A DNA stretch of 64,000 nt, from assembly GCA_963833605.1 (NCBI GenBank), contig CAWHYZ010000004.1, forward strand, positions 124,001 through 188,000. The letters run 5' to 3'. The notes beneath the pieces are model-generated. The model saw nothing but the letters and a program-made list of their open reading frames with translations. It was not told the DNA's origin and ran no database searches. This DNA is from JAFAXD01 sp963833605. Lineage in GTDB: Bacteria; Pseudomonadota; Alphaproteobacteria; Rhizobiales; Xanthobacteraceae. The translations under genes were made by a program, and so were the position numbers. Shown here in pieces: positions 1-7,370 of this stretch (its first letter is position 1; the number at the start of each line of letters is the position of its first letter).

Positions 1-576
1 TGGATCGTCCAACTCGGTCCGAAACTTCGCCGGCGCGTTCAGGGTCTTGAGGAATGCAACGACGTGGCCGATTTCCTCATCGCTGAACAGGCCGTGGCTG
101 CCCCACGGCGGCATCACAGTGTCGGGATTGTAGACGCGCGCGTCGTAGACAAAGTTGAACAGCGTCTCGTCATCGAGCCCGGCCTTGCCAATCTCGCTCA
201 GGTCAGGCCCGACGTTGCCCGGCAGGTCGGCTCCTCCTGCCTGACCCATGACATGACAGGCAAGGCACGATCCACCGCGGGTGCGATCGACGACCAGCTT
301 GGCACCGATCGCCGGATCGCCAGTGATCGGCCCGTCGATCTTGCGCGGTTCCTTCGGCGCCGGCGGCGAAACGCGGGGATTGGCAAGCGTGCTGAACTTC
401 ACGGTATCGCGCGTCGGCCAGCCGGCGTAGCGCTTCCAGGGACGCGCCGAAGCGTCGCCCATGGCGAGCGGCGCCGGCGGCTTGGTCTGACCGGGCGCGT
501 TGGAGGTGATCAGAGGCAGCCCGGCAGCGACGACCGCCAAGGTGGCGACGCCGGTCGACACGAGCATCCGCAGCAT
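1..576 (-). CDS. soxX: SoxX, c-type cytochrome of the thiosulfate-oxidising SoxAX complex (3' end outside window)
   Basis: SoxX pairs with SoxA to form the periplasmic haem protein that oxidatively couples thiosulfate to the carrier SoxYZ. The reading frame is open from the ATG at 576 to base 1 (192 codons), so the C-terminus is cut off by the window edge. An N-terminal hydrophobic signal peptide covers about residues 1-25. The haem site CLACH is at residues 104-108, and the likely distal ligand Met155 lies in DTVMPPWG, a SoxX hallmark. An AGGAG sits 8 bases before the ATG. The gene follows soxZ by 28 bases on the same strand, so soxA and soxB are expected just outside the window. Confidence 0.93.
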   Translation of the reverse strand, partial: MLRMLVSTGVATLAVVAAGLPLITSNAPGQTKPPAPLAMGDASARPWKRYAGWPTRDTVKFSTLANPRVSPPAPKEPRKIDGPITGDPAIGAKLVVDRTRGGSCLACHVMGQAGGADLPGNVGPDLSEIGKAGLDDETLFNFVYDARVYNPDTVMPPWGSHGLFSDEEIGHVVAFLKTLNAPAKFRTELDDP

Positions 577-604
577 CCCATGCACTCCTGGTCGGTACCG
601 CGCG

Positions 605-928
605 TCAGGTGACGGTGATCGTCTCCTCGGCGGTGGTAATGGTGTCGTCATCATCGATCCAGGTGAACTTGAAGGTGCCACTTTCTTCGACTTTGGCGGT
701 GAACTGCAGATAGGGATTGGCAGCCACCGCCGGCTCGAGGGCAGCCGAGAATACCGGCTTGCCATTGAACGTACAGCTGAACTTGTTGATGATCTTGCGC
801 GGGATTGCGTTGCCGTTCGCGTCCTTGCGCAAGCCGGTTTCCATTGGATGCTGCACCAGCGTCTTGATCTGAATGATCTCACCCTTCTTGGCATCCTTGG
901 GCAGTTTCAGGCGCGGTTTGTCGGCCAT
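605..928 (-). CDS. soxZ: SoxZ, thiosulfate carrier subunit
   Basis: SoxZ forms the SoxYZ heterodimer that carries sulfur intermediates during thiosulfate oxidation in the periplasm. The 107-residue protein starts MADKPRLKLP and has the Ig-like fold signatures of SoxZ: KKGEIIQIKTLVQHPMETG near the N-terminus and the FTWIDDDD segment near the end. It has no signal peptide, as expected, because SoxZ is exported with SoxY through the Tat pathway. An earlier in-frame start at 964 would overlap soxY and adds residues not seen in the family; I chose 928, preceded by AAGGG. It lies 23 bases after soxY. Confidence 0.95.
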   Translation of the reverse strand: MADKPRLKLPKDAKKGEIIQIKTLVQHPMETGLRKDANGNAIPRKIINKFSCTFNGKPVFSAALEPAVAANPYLQFTAKVEESGTFKFTWIDDDDTITTAEETITVT

Positions 929-951
929 GTTGTATATCCCTTTTTCGCTGA

Positions 952-1407
952 TCAGCCGCCACACCCACCGATCGTCACTTTCACCTGCTTGCGATCGGAA
1001 TAGAACGCACCATCGCTGGTCTTGGCCACGACGATGACATTCTCAGTCGTGTTGAGGCGAATGCGCGTGCCGGCCTCGGCACGGCCCGACAGCGGAGTGA
1101 GCTGAAACGTTGCAATGCCAGGGTTGGGATTGCCGTCGGCCACGACCAGAATATCGCTCACATAGCTCTGAGGTGTCATCGGTGCGTCGACGGCGATCGC
1201 GAGCGGAATGGTATTGCCGTTCTCGGCGATCTCCGGCAGATCAATCGTGATCTTGCCTTCCTGGGTCGCCTTGCCGCCGGTGAATTTCGCAATCTCCGCA
1301 TCGGCCTCCTTCGGCGTCGCGAGCGCGGCATCGATGTCGCCCACGGCCAGACAGAGCGTGACGCCCGCCCCCATCAGCACCGCTTCGCGGCGCGAAATCG
1401 TTTTCAT
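952..1407 (-). CDS. soxY: SoxY, sulfur-carrying subunit of SoxYZ
   Basis: SoxY carries the thiosulfate-derived sulfane covalently on a C-terminal cysteine. The 151-residue product ends in GGCGG, the invariant swinging-arm motif with the substrate cysteine two residues from the end. The N-terminus holds a twin-arginine signal (SRREAVLMG) followed by a hydrophobic stretch, as in other SoxY proteins. The ATG at 1407 is preceded by AAGGAGG with 9-base spacing; an upstream in-frame start at 1455 would add a non-family extension and is rejected. It sits 47 bases after soxW and 23 bases before soxZ, so the genes are probably one transcript. Confidence 0.96.
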   Translation of the reverse strand: MKTISRREAVLMGAGVTLCLAVGDIDAALATPKEADAEIAKFTGGKATQEGKITIDLPEIAENGNTIPLAIAVDAPMTPQSYVSDILVVADGNPNPGIATFQLTPLSGRAEAGTRIRLNTTENVIVVAKTSDGAFYSDRKQVKVTIGGCGG

Positions 1408-1454
1408 TCGCTTGGGCCTCCTTGGTGCGGCGACATACGACGACCAATCCGGCA

Positions 1455-2021
1455 CTAGCTGCGCTCGGATTTGAGAAACTCGCGGAACGTCTTGGTCCCG
1501 CCGCCCTTCTGGGCGACATAGCGAAATACGTCAAGGAAATCATCCGGCCGCAGATAGCCGGGGATGCGGATCACCTCGCGCTGCGGCGCAGGCAAGCCCT
1601 TGAGGCTCTCCGCGGTGCCTTCGAAGAACTGGATCGTGGGGGTAAAGCGGACGGCATATTTTGCCGCAAGCTGCTTCTCGGTTAGCTCTTCGCCATCGAA
1701 ATCGGTGACTTGGCGCGATCCCAGTACGTTGAGCTGCAGGACATCGAAGTTGCTGCGCACGAACTCGGCGATGTCCGGCCGGGCGAAATTGACCAGATGG
1801 GTTTCCCGGCAATAGGGACAGCCGCGCAGCTCCCACATCAGTGCGAAATGCTTGCCATGGGCGCGAGCAGCCGCGAGGTCTTCAGGGAGGTCAAGAAAGC
1901 TCTGGATGAACCACGGCTCGCGGTAGAAGCCCTCATCGGTCATCACCGGTTGGGCGCGCGCCGTCACGCGGGTAGCGAGCGTCCCGGCGATGCCGAGTAA
2001 CATGTCGCGTCGTGTGGCCAT
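1455..2021 (-). CDS. soxW: SoxW-like periplasmic thioredoxin
   Basis: This is a thioredoxin-fold protein of 188 residues with the redox motif CPYC at residues 68-71 and a cis-proline-type FTPTIQFF segment downstream. The N-terminus (TRRDMLLG and a hydrophobic run) looks like a Tat signal, so it should act in the periplasm. SoxW-type thioredoxins are known in sox clusters and are thought to keep the SoxY carrier cysteine reduced; that role is inferred here from position as first gene of soxWYZX. The start at 2021 has AAGGAG four bases upstream. A longer frame to 2537 exists but has no family support. Confidence 0.88.
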   Translation of the reverse strand: MATRRDMLLGIAGTLATRVTARAQPVMTDEGFYREPWFIQSFLDLPEDLAAARAHGKHFALMWELRGCPYCRETHLVNFARPDIAEFVRSNFDVLQLNVLGSRQVTDFDGEELTEKQLAAKYAVRFTPTIQFFEGTAESLKGLPAPQREVIRIPGYLRPDDFLDVFRYVAQKGGGTKTFREFLKSERS

Positions 2022-2123
2022 TGAACTCCTTTGGAACCCGCGGTCAGGACGCCAACCGCAAGTTTGGGGACCCCGCGACGCCCGGCTATAGTCGCTTGAG
2101 GCGGAACATAGTGTGAAATCCCA

Positions 2124-2879
2124 ATGAATGCCATGCCGCGGCGCATCGCTGCCATTCTCATCGGACTCCTGGTCGCCGCCGGCCCTGCGGCAGCCCAACA
2201 GGCGGGCTACACCGCAGCCGACGAGCTTGCCGATTTCAACGCGGCGGTCGAGAAAGCTGCAGTCCACAATCGCGTCGCGCTCGGCTACCTGCGAACCGAC
2301 AACATTGATCTCGCCGCCATCGAGCTCGAGCGCCTGCATGCAGCCTGGATCGCACTGGTCAAGCTCTACGGGCAAAATCCGCCAGCAGCGTTTCAGGGCA
2401 ATCCGCGCTATGCGGCAACGCTGCACGATGTGCGGTTCTTCATCACGACCGCCATCGCAATGCTCAGTTCGGGGCAGCTGGGCGCCGCCCGCGAGGCGCT
2501 GCAGAGAAACCGGGTGTTGTTGCACGAGATGCGCCAAGCGAGCGGCGTCGACGTGCTCGCTGACTGTGTCATCGACGCCAATGCGGCCATGGCGGCGTTC
2601 TTTGCCTTCGACACAAATCCCCCCGACTGGAACAAGCCCGAGGCTGCGGCCGACGTTGCGGCCAAGGCCGACGCGCTGGCTGCGGCGGCAAAGCGTTGCG
2701 ACGCCTTGGCCCCGGCGGAGGTCCGCGAGAGCCCGGAATTCCGCCGGCTGATCGATGGCATTGCGGCATCGCTTGCGTTCGTGCCGAAGGCGATTTCAAC
2801 TCACGACACCGACATGCTCCATCGGGTCATTGGCGAATTGCGCGCGTTCGATCAGCTCCTGATCTTTCGGTATGGATAA
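2124..2879 (+). CDS. Secreted all-helical protein of unknown function next to sox genes
   Basis: I do not recognise this 251-residue protein. It has a clear signal peptide ending near AAAQQ (about residue 25) and the rest is Ala-rich and predicted to be mostly helical, with regularly spaced Leu/Ala and two Cys (in ADCVID and AKRCDA). There is no CxxCH, so it is not a c-type cytochrome. It is transcribed away from soxW with 102 bases between the two starts, so the genes may share a regulated promoter region. ATG codons at 2124 and 2133 are both possible starts. The only functional hint is the sox neighbourhood. Confidence 0.75.
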   Translation: MNAMPRRIAAILIGLLVAAGPAAAQQAGYTAADELADFNAAVEKAAVHNRVALGYLRTDNIDLAAIELERLHAAWIALVKLYGQNPPAAFQGNPRYAATLHDVRFFITTAIAMLSSGQLGAAREALQRNRVLLHEMRQASGVDVLADCVIDANAAMAAFFAFDTNPPDWNKPEAAADVAAKADALAAAAKRCDALAPAEVRESPEFRRLIDGIAASLAFVPKAISTHDTDMLHRVIGELRAFDQLLIFRYG

Positions 2880-2896
2880 GGCGGGCGGCAGCGCGT

Positions 2897-2977
2897 GTAG
2901 CCCGGATGGAGCGTAGGCGTAATCCGGGATGCAGCGCTGGCCCCGGATTACGCGCGATCGCGCTTCATCCGGGCGAC
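2897..2977. repeat. REP-like palindromic element at convergent gene ends
   Basis: Arms of about 32 and 37 bases (2897-2928 and 2941-2977) are imperfect inverted complements built on GCCCGGATG and GTAATCCGGG, with a 12-base loop. It lies exactly between the converging 3' ends of the 2124-2879 gene and recJ and would fold into a strong hairpin in either transcript, so it may act as a bidirectional terminator. The TGA of recJ lies inside the right arm. Elements of this GTAGCCCGGATG type are common in Bradyrhizobiaceae genomes from general knowledge. Confidence 0.8.
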
Positions 2978-4797
2978 AGGATATCTGCCGGCGCAACGTC
3001 GATGATGCGCAGCTGCGCGCGCTCCGTGCCCTGCCAGCGATCGAGCGCCAACGTACCGGCGACGTGCATCGAACGACCGCGCGCCGCCAGCAGCGCGTGA
3101 CCGAGTTTCTCGCCGGCGGCGCGAAACGCGATGGCCTGCAGTGGTGCGCCCTCGCCGGCTTTCAGCCGCACGCGGATGTGGCTCTGTCCACCGTCCTCCG
3201 CGTAGGCAATCGTGTGCGAAGGCAGCACAAGAACCGGATCCGGATTGCCGGCACCGAACGGTCCCGCACGCGCGATCATGTCATAGAGTTCAAACCCGGC
3301 GCCGGCAGCGGTGACAGCGCCGTCGATCAGCAACGCCTCATCGCGTCGTGCGGCCTCGACTGCCGCCCCGAGCGTTTGCTCGAGGAAGGCGCGGAACGCA
3401 GCAAGCGCGCTCTTGCGCAGCGTCACGCCCGCCGCCATGGCATGTCCGCCGCCCTTCACCAAGAGCCCGTCCGCGACGGCGTGGCGGACGGCACGGCCGA
3501 GATCAACGCCGGCAATCGAGCGGCCCGACCCGGTGCCGAATTCACCCGGCTCGAGTGCGATCGCGAAGGCTGGGCGCCCGTAGCGCTCCTTCAGCCGCGC
3601 TGCCACCAAGCCGACCACGCCGGGATGCCAACCCTCTGCGGCGGTCACCACAACCGCCCCCTTGCCGTCGTGGCCAAGCGCCGCCATCGCCTCGGCTTCG
3701 GCCTGCGCCAGAGTTGCCTGCTCGATCACCTGGCGCTCGCGATTGAGCCGATCGAGTTCGGCCGCGATGCGCGCACACTCGGTCGCGTCCTCCTCGATCA
3801 GGAGGCGCGCGCCGAGATCGGCGCGTCCGATGCGCCCGCCTGCGTTGATGCGCGGACCGAGCATGAAGCCGAGGTGCCACGGTTCCGGCGGCCCGGTGAG
3901 CCGGGCAACGTCGATCAGGGCGGTCAGCCCTGGATGTTCGCGCCGGCGCATGGCGATCAGTCCCTTGGCCACAAAAGCCCGGTTGAGTCCGCGCAGCGGG
4001 ACCACGTCCGCGACCGTTCCGAGCGCCACGATGTGCAAAAAGCCGAGCAGATCGGGCTCCGGCCGGTCGGGCGTCCAAAACCCGCGCGCGCGCAGCGCGC
4101 GGTTGACGGCGACGATGGTCATGAACACGAGCCCGACCGCCGCCAAATGACCAAGCTTGGAAAGATCATCCAGCCGATTGGGATTGATGACTGCAACCGC
4201 AGCGGGGAGCCGCTCGTCCGCCTGGTGGTGGTCGATGACGACGGTATCCAGGCCGAGCCTTTTTGCCTGGGCGAGCGGCTCGTGGCTGGTGGTGCCGCAA
4301 TCGACGGTGACGAGCAGCGTCGCGCCGCGCTCAGCGAGCGAGCATACGGCTTCCACGTTGGGACCATAGCCCTCAAAGATGCGATCCGGGATATGGATCA
4401 GAGGCTCGCGCCCGCCGAAACGCAAAAAGCGTGTCAACAGCGCAGTTGCCGTGGCACCGTCAACGTCGTAGTCGCCAAAGATCGCGACTTGCTCGCCGCG
4501 CGCCATCGCGTCGGCGATGCGTTCCGCGGCCGCCACCATGTCGGTCAAGTCGAACGGATCCGGCATCAGGCGCCGGATGCTCGGGTCGAGAAAGGCCTCG
4601 ACCTCATCGAGCGCGATGCCGCGGCCGGCAATGATGCGCGCCAGCAGGTCGGGAACGCCGTGGCGCTGAGCAATCGCGGCCGCGAGTGTGCTGCCGCGAT
4701 CGCCGAGCCGGTCGCGCCAAGTCCGCCCGGTCGCCGAATGTTCCACGCCGAGGAAATACCGGTCCGCCTTGGGTAGCGTCGCCAACGCGAGCGCCAT
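2965..4797 (-). CDS. recJ: Single-stranded-DNA-specific 5'-3' exonuclease RecJ
   Basis: RecJ degrades single-stranded DNA 5' to 3' in RecF-pathway recombination, mismatch repair and base-excision repair. The product (about 610 residues) has the DHH phosphoesterase motifs DYDVDG near residue 110 and DHHQAD near residue 190, followed by the DHHA1 domain with GGGHAMAAG and the C-terminal OB-fold. I favour the ATG at 4797; a GTG at 4815, four bases past the upstream GNAT stop, is an in-frame alternative. The last codons and stop lie in the palindromic repeat at 2897-2977. The order aminotransferase-hom-glpX-recJ is common in related bacteria. Confidence 0.95.
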   Translation of the reverse strand: MALALATLPKADRYFLGVEHSATGRTWRDRLGDRGSTLAAAIAQRHGVPDLLARIIAGRGIALDEVEAFLDPSIRRLMPDPFDLTDMVAAAERIADAMARGEQVAIFGDYDVDGATATALLTRFLRFGGREPLIHIPDRIFEGYGPNVEAVCSLAERGATLLVTVDCGTTSHEPLAQAKRLGLDTVVIDHHQADERLPAAVAVINPNRLDDLSKLGHLAAVGLVFMTIVAVNRALRARGFWTPDRPEPDLLGFLHIVALGTVADVVPLRGLNRAFVAKGLIAMRRREHPGLTALIDVARLTGPPEPWHLGFMLGPRINAGGRIGRADLGARLLIEEDATECARIAAELDRLNRERQVIEQATLAQAEAEAMAALGHDGKGAVVVTAAEGWHPGVVGLVAARLKERYGRPAFAIALEPGEFGTGSGRSIAGVDLGRAVRHAVADGLLVKGGGHAMAAGVTLRKSALAAFRAFLEQTLGAAVEAARRDEALLIDGAVTAAGAGFELYDMIARAGPFGAGNPDPVLVLPSHTIAYAEDGGQSHIRVRLKAGEGAPLQAIAFRAAGEKLGHALLAARGRSMHVAGTLALDRWQGTERAQLRIIDVAPADILSPG

Positions 4798-4818
4798 GGG
4801 ATCACCGCGAATCACAAC

Positions 4819-5265
4819 TCAGAAAAGCTTGCGATACTGGATGAATCCGGACCGCTCCGCCACTTGGTCGTAGAGGGCACGGGCGGTTGCGTTGTCCTCC
4901 TTCGTGAGCCAATAGACGCGGCTCGCGCCAGCCGCGCGCGCTTCGTTCTCCACCGCCTCGATCAGGGCGCGGCCGATGCCGCGCTTGCGCGCATCCTTGG
5001 CGACGAACAAATCCTGCAGGTAGCAATAGTTGCCGACCGTCCAGCAGGAGCGGTGAAACAGGTAGTGCACGATGCCGGCGAGCTTTCCGTCCAGGTACGC
5101 GCCGACGACAAACATCGGCTCGGCCGGGTCATGCAGGCGCGCCCAGGTCGTCGCCGTGACCTCGTCGGACAAGGCCACCTCGTAGAAGGTCTGATAGCCC
5201 TTCCAGAGTGGCTCCCAGGCGGCGCGCTCATGCACACCGACAGGACGAATGACGAGGTCCGTCAT
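4819..5265 (-). CDS. GNAT family N-acetyltransferase
   Basis: This 148-residue protein belongs to the GNAT superfamily, which transfers an acetyl group from acetyl-CoA to an amine; the substrate cannot be told from sequence. The acetyl-CoA-binding motif RKRGIGRA is at residues 93-100, after the beta-4 strand LQDLFV, and the C-terminal part (YWLTKEDNATARALYDQV) matches the usual alpha-4/beta-6 region. The start MTDLVIRPVG at 5265 fits the family; an in-frame start at 5334 adds a Pro/Gly-rich tail and is less likely. It ends 21 bases before the recJ ATG and may be cotranscribed with recJ. Confidence 0.88.
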   Translation of the reverse strand: MTDLVIRPVGVHERAAWEPLWKGYQTFYEVALSDEVTATTWARLHDPAEPMFVVGAYLDGKLAGIVHYLFHRSCWTVGNYCYLQDLFVAKDARKRGIGRALIEAVENEARAAGASRVYWLTKEDNATARALYDQVAERSGFIQYRKLF

Positions 5266-5373
5266 GATGGTACGCCCGCCTGATGGCCGGTTCGGATCGG
5301 CCATCCACAGATTTCCTGCTGAATTTGCCAACAAATTCGCAGATGCCCGCGACGACCGCGGGCATCCCGATGA

Positions 5374-6087
5374 TCAGGCGAAGCATTCCTCGAAAAAGTC
5401 CCGCATGGCCTCCCAGGAGCGCTGATCCGCCTTCTTGTTGTAGGACGCCGGTCCCGGGTTGTTCTCCGGGAGATTCCAGTTGGTAAAACTGTGCACGGTA
5501 TTGCCATAGGCCACCAGTTCCCAGTCAACCTTGGCGTCGCGCATCTCTTTCTGGAACGCCAGCACCTCGGCGTCGGGAACCACCGGATCGTCGGCGCCGT
5601 GCAACACCAGGATACTGCCCTTGATGTTCTTGGCATCCGCCGGGTTAGGGGTGTTGAGCGCGCCGTGAAAACTCACGACCCCGCGCAGGTCAGCGCCGTC
5701 GCGCGCAAGCTCGAGCACGGTCGTGCCGCCGAAGCAATAGCCGATAGCCGCGGCCTTGCTGGCGTCCGCATTGGGCAATTTCAGCATCGCGTCGAGCGCC
5801 GCGCGGGCGCGCTTGCGCAGCAGCGCGCGGTCCTGCTGATATTTACCGGCTTCCGCGGCGCATGCCTCCATGGTGCTCGGCCGGATGCCTTTGCCGTAAA
5901 TGTCGGCCACGAAGGCGGTGAAGCCAAGCTCCGACACCATCTGGGCCCGCTTCTTGGTGTAATCGGAAACGCCGTTCCATTCCGGCACCACCAACACGGC
6001 CGGGCGCTTCCCCGGCTTGTCGTCATAAGCCGCAAAACCTTCGCAGGTGGTGGTGCCTTCCTGGTATTCGATGGTTTCGGTTTTCAT
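5374..6087 (-). CDS. Dienelactone hydrolase family protein
   Basis: This is an alpha/beta-hydrolase of the dienelactone hydrolase family (237 residues). These enzymes hydrolyse dienelactones in chloroaromatic breakdown, but many family members act on other esters, so the substrate is unknown. The catalytic triad is visible: Cys118 in GYCFGG, Asp167 in GADDPVV and His199 in NTVHSF. The start at 6087 has GGAGG eight bases upstream; the ATG two codons earlier (6093) would leave only two bases of spacing. There is no signal peptide, so it is cytoplasmic. Confidence 0.9.
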   Translation of the reverse strand: MKTETIEYQEGTTTCEGFAAYDDKPGKRPAVLVVPEWNGVSDYTKKRAQMVSELGFTAFVADIYGKGIRPSTMEACAAEAGKYQQDRALLRKRARAALDAMLKLPNADASKAAAIGYCFGGTTVLELARDGADLRGVVSFHGALNTPNPADAKNIKGSILVLHGADDPVVPDAEVLAFQKEMRDAKVDWELVAYGNTVHSFTNWNLPENNPGPASYNKKADQRSWEAMRDFFEECFA

Positions 6088-6202
6088 GGTCATGTCCTCC
6101 GCTTGTTCGTTGCTACCGATCCGCAAAAATCTCCGGAAGCAGGCCTTTGGTTTCGTCCTGCAACGTGAAAATCGTCAATATCAGACCTGCACAAATCCTC
6201 TC

Positions 6203-6260
6203 GTGTGGTGGATTTATAGTTCCTATCATTCCTACCGCGCGCTCGCATAGGAACTTCAAG
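6203..6260. repeat. Palindromic repeat, subfamily A (copy at 6.2 kb)
   Basis: The left arm GTTCCTATC and right arm CATAGGAACTTCAA flank a GC-rich centre (ATTCCTACCGCGCGCTCG). The whole unit, including the centre, closely matches the copy at 58033-58110, so this is a dispersed element and not a chance palindrome. It lies between the dienelactone hydrolase start and the end of glpX. The left arm is slightly degraded (TTTATAGTTCC where the other copies read TTTGAAGTTCC). Confidence 0.85.
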
Positions 6261-6292
6261 TACATTCCCTCCGATCCAGTGGTGGAAGGCTT

Positions 6293-7288
6293 TCAGTCCG
6301 GCTGGAACTTCTCCAGGTAGCGGTGCTCGGCGCGGATCCAGCGCACCGTGCCGGTCGCGGAGCGCATCACGACCGTTTCGGTCTCAATCACCTTGCCCCG
6401 GAAGCGTACGCCGCTGAGGAGCGACCCGGTGGTGACGCCGGTAGCCGCGAACAGGCAGTCACCGCGCACCATGTCCTGCATGGCGTATTTCTTGCGCGGA
6501 TCGCGCACGCCCATCTTCTTGGCGCGTTCGCGCTTCTCCTCGGTGTCAAGCACGAGCCGCCCCTGCATCTGCCCGCCGATGCAGCGCAGCGCCGCGGCGG
6601 CGAGCACGCCTTCGGGCGCGCCGCCGATGCCGAGGTAGATATCGATACCGGTCGCCTCCGCATTGCTGGTGTGAATCACGCCGGCAACATCACCGTCGGT
6701 GATCAGACTGACCGCCGCGCCGGTCTTGCGCACCGCACTGATCAGGTCAGCGTGGCGCGGGCGATCGAGGATCAGCGCGGTGATGCGCTCGGGCACAACG
6801 CCCTTCTCCTTAGCGAGTGCATGGATGTTGTCCTCGGGCGAGGCATCGAGATCAACGACGCCGCTGCGATAGCCGGGGCCGACCGCAATCTTCTCCATAT
6901 AAACATCCGGCGCGTTGAGCAGGGTGCCGCCTTCCGCCATCGCCATGGTGGCGATCGCGCCCGGCATGTTCTTCGCGCACAAGGTGGTGCCTTCGAGGGG
7001 ATCAACAGCGATGTCGACTTTCGGGCCGGTCTTCTGGCCGACCGCCTCGCCGATGAACAGCATCGGCGCCTCATCGCGCTCCCCCTCCCCGATCACCACG
7101 GTGCCTTCAATCGGCAACTTGTTGAGCTCGCGGCGCATCGCGTCGACGGCGGCCTGATCGGCCGCCTTCTCGTTGCCGCGGCCGCGCAGCGCCGCAGCCG
7201 CAACCGCGGCGCGCTCGGTGACCCGCACCAGCTCCAAGGTCAGGATGCGCTCCAGTGCCTGGCTTGGCGCGATCGTAATAGTACTCAT
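6293..7288 (-). CDS. glpX: Class II fructose-1,6-bisphosphatase GlpX
   Basis: GlpX removes the 1-phosphate from fructose-1,6-bisphosphate in gluconeogenesis (and in the Calvin cycle in autotrophic relatives). The 331-residue protein has the family signatures GEGERDEAPMLFIGE near residues 67-81 and the metal-binding segment DIAVDPLEGT near 93-102. Length is normal for the family. The start has GAGAGGAGG close upstream. It follows hom on the same strand with an 82-base gap, an arrangement shared with other Rhizobiales. Confidence 0.97.
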   Translation of the reverse strand: MSTITIAPSQALERILTLELVRVTERAAVAAAALRGRGNEKAADQAAVDAMRRELNKLPIEGTVVIGEGERDEAPMLFIGEAVGQKTGPKVDIAVDPLEGTTLCAKNMPGAIATMAMAEGGTLLNAPDVYMEKIAVGPGYRSGVVDLDASPEDNIHALAKEKGVVPERITALILDRPRHADLISAVRKTGAAVSLITDGDVAGVIHTSNAEATGIDIYLGIGGAPEGVLAAAALRCIGGQMQGRLVLDTEEKRERAKKMGVRDPRKKYAMQDMVRGDCLFAATGVTTGSLLSGVRFRGKVIETETVVMRSATGTVRWIRAEHRYLEKFQPD

Positions 7289-7370
7289 GATCCTCCTCTC
7301 ACCAGGCTTGCGCGGACTGTCACGGGTTCAGCGTGGCGTTGAGTGTCCAATCCGGCGTGCATTGGTCAGC

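Noticed and set aside
2929..4776. Long open frame opposite recJ
   Set aside because: It is the complementary shadow of recJ in high-GC DNA; recJ has all catalytic motifs and the shadow has none.
6203..6260. Engineered FRT scar from a laboratory construct
   Set aside because: The spacer is about 20 bases and not the 8 of FRT, the arms are degraded, and related natural copies exist at 58 kb; no marker gene or vector sequence is seen.
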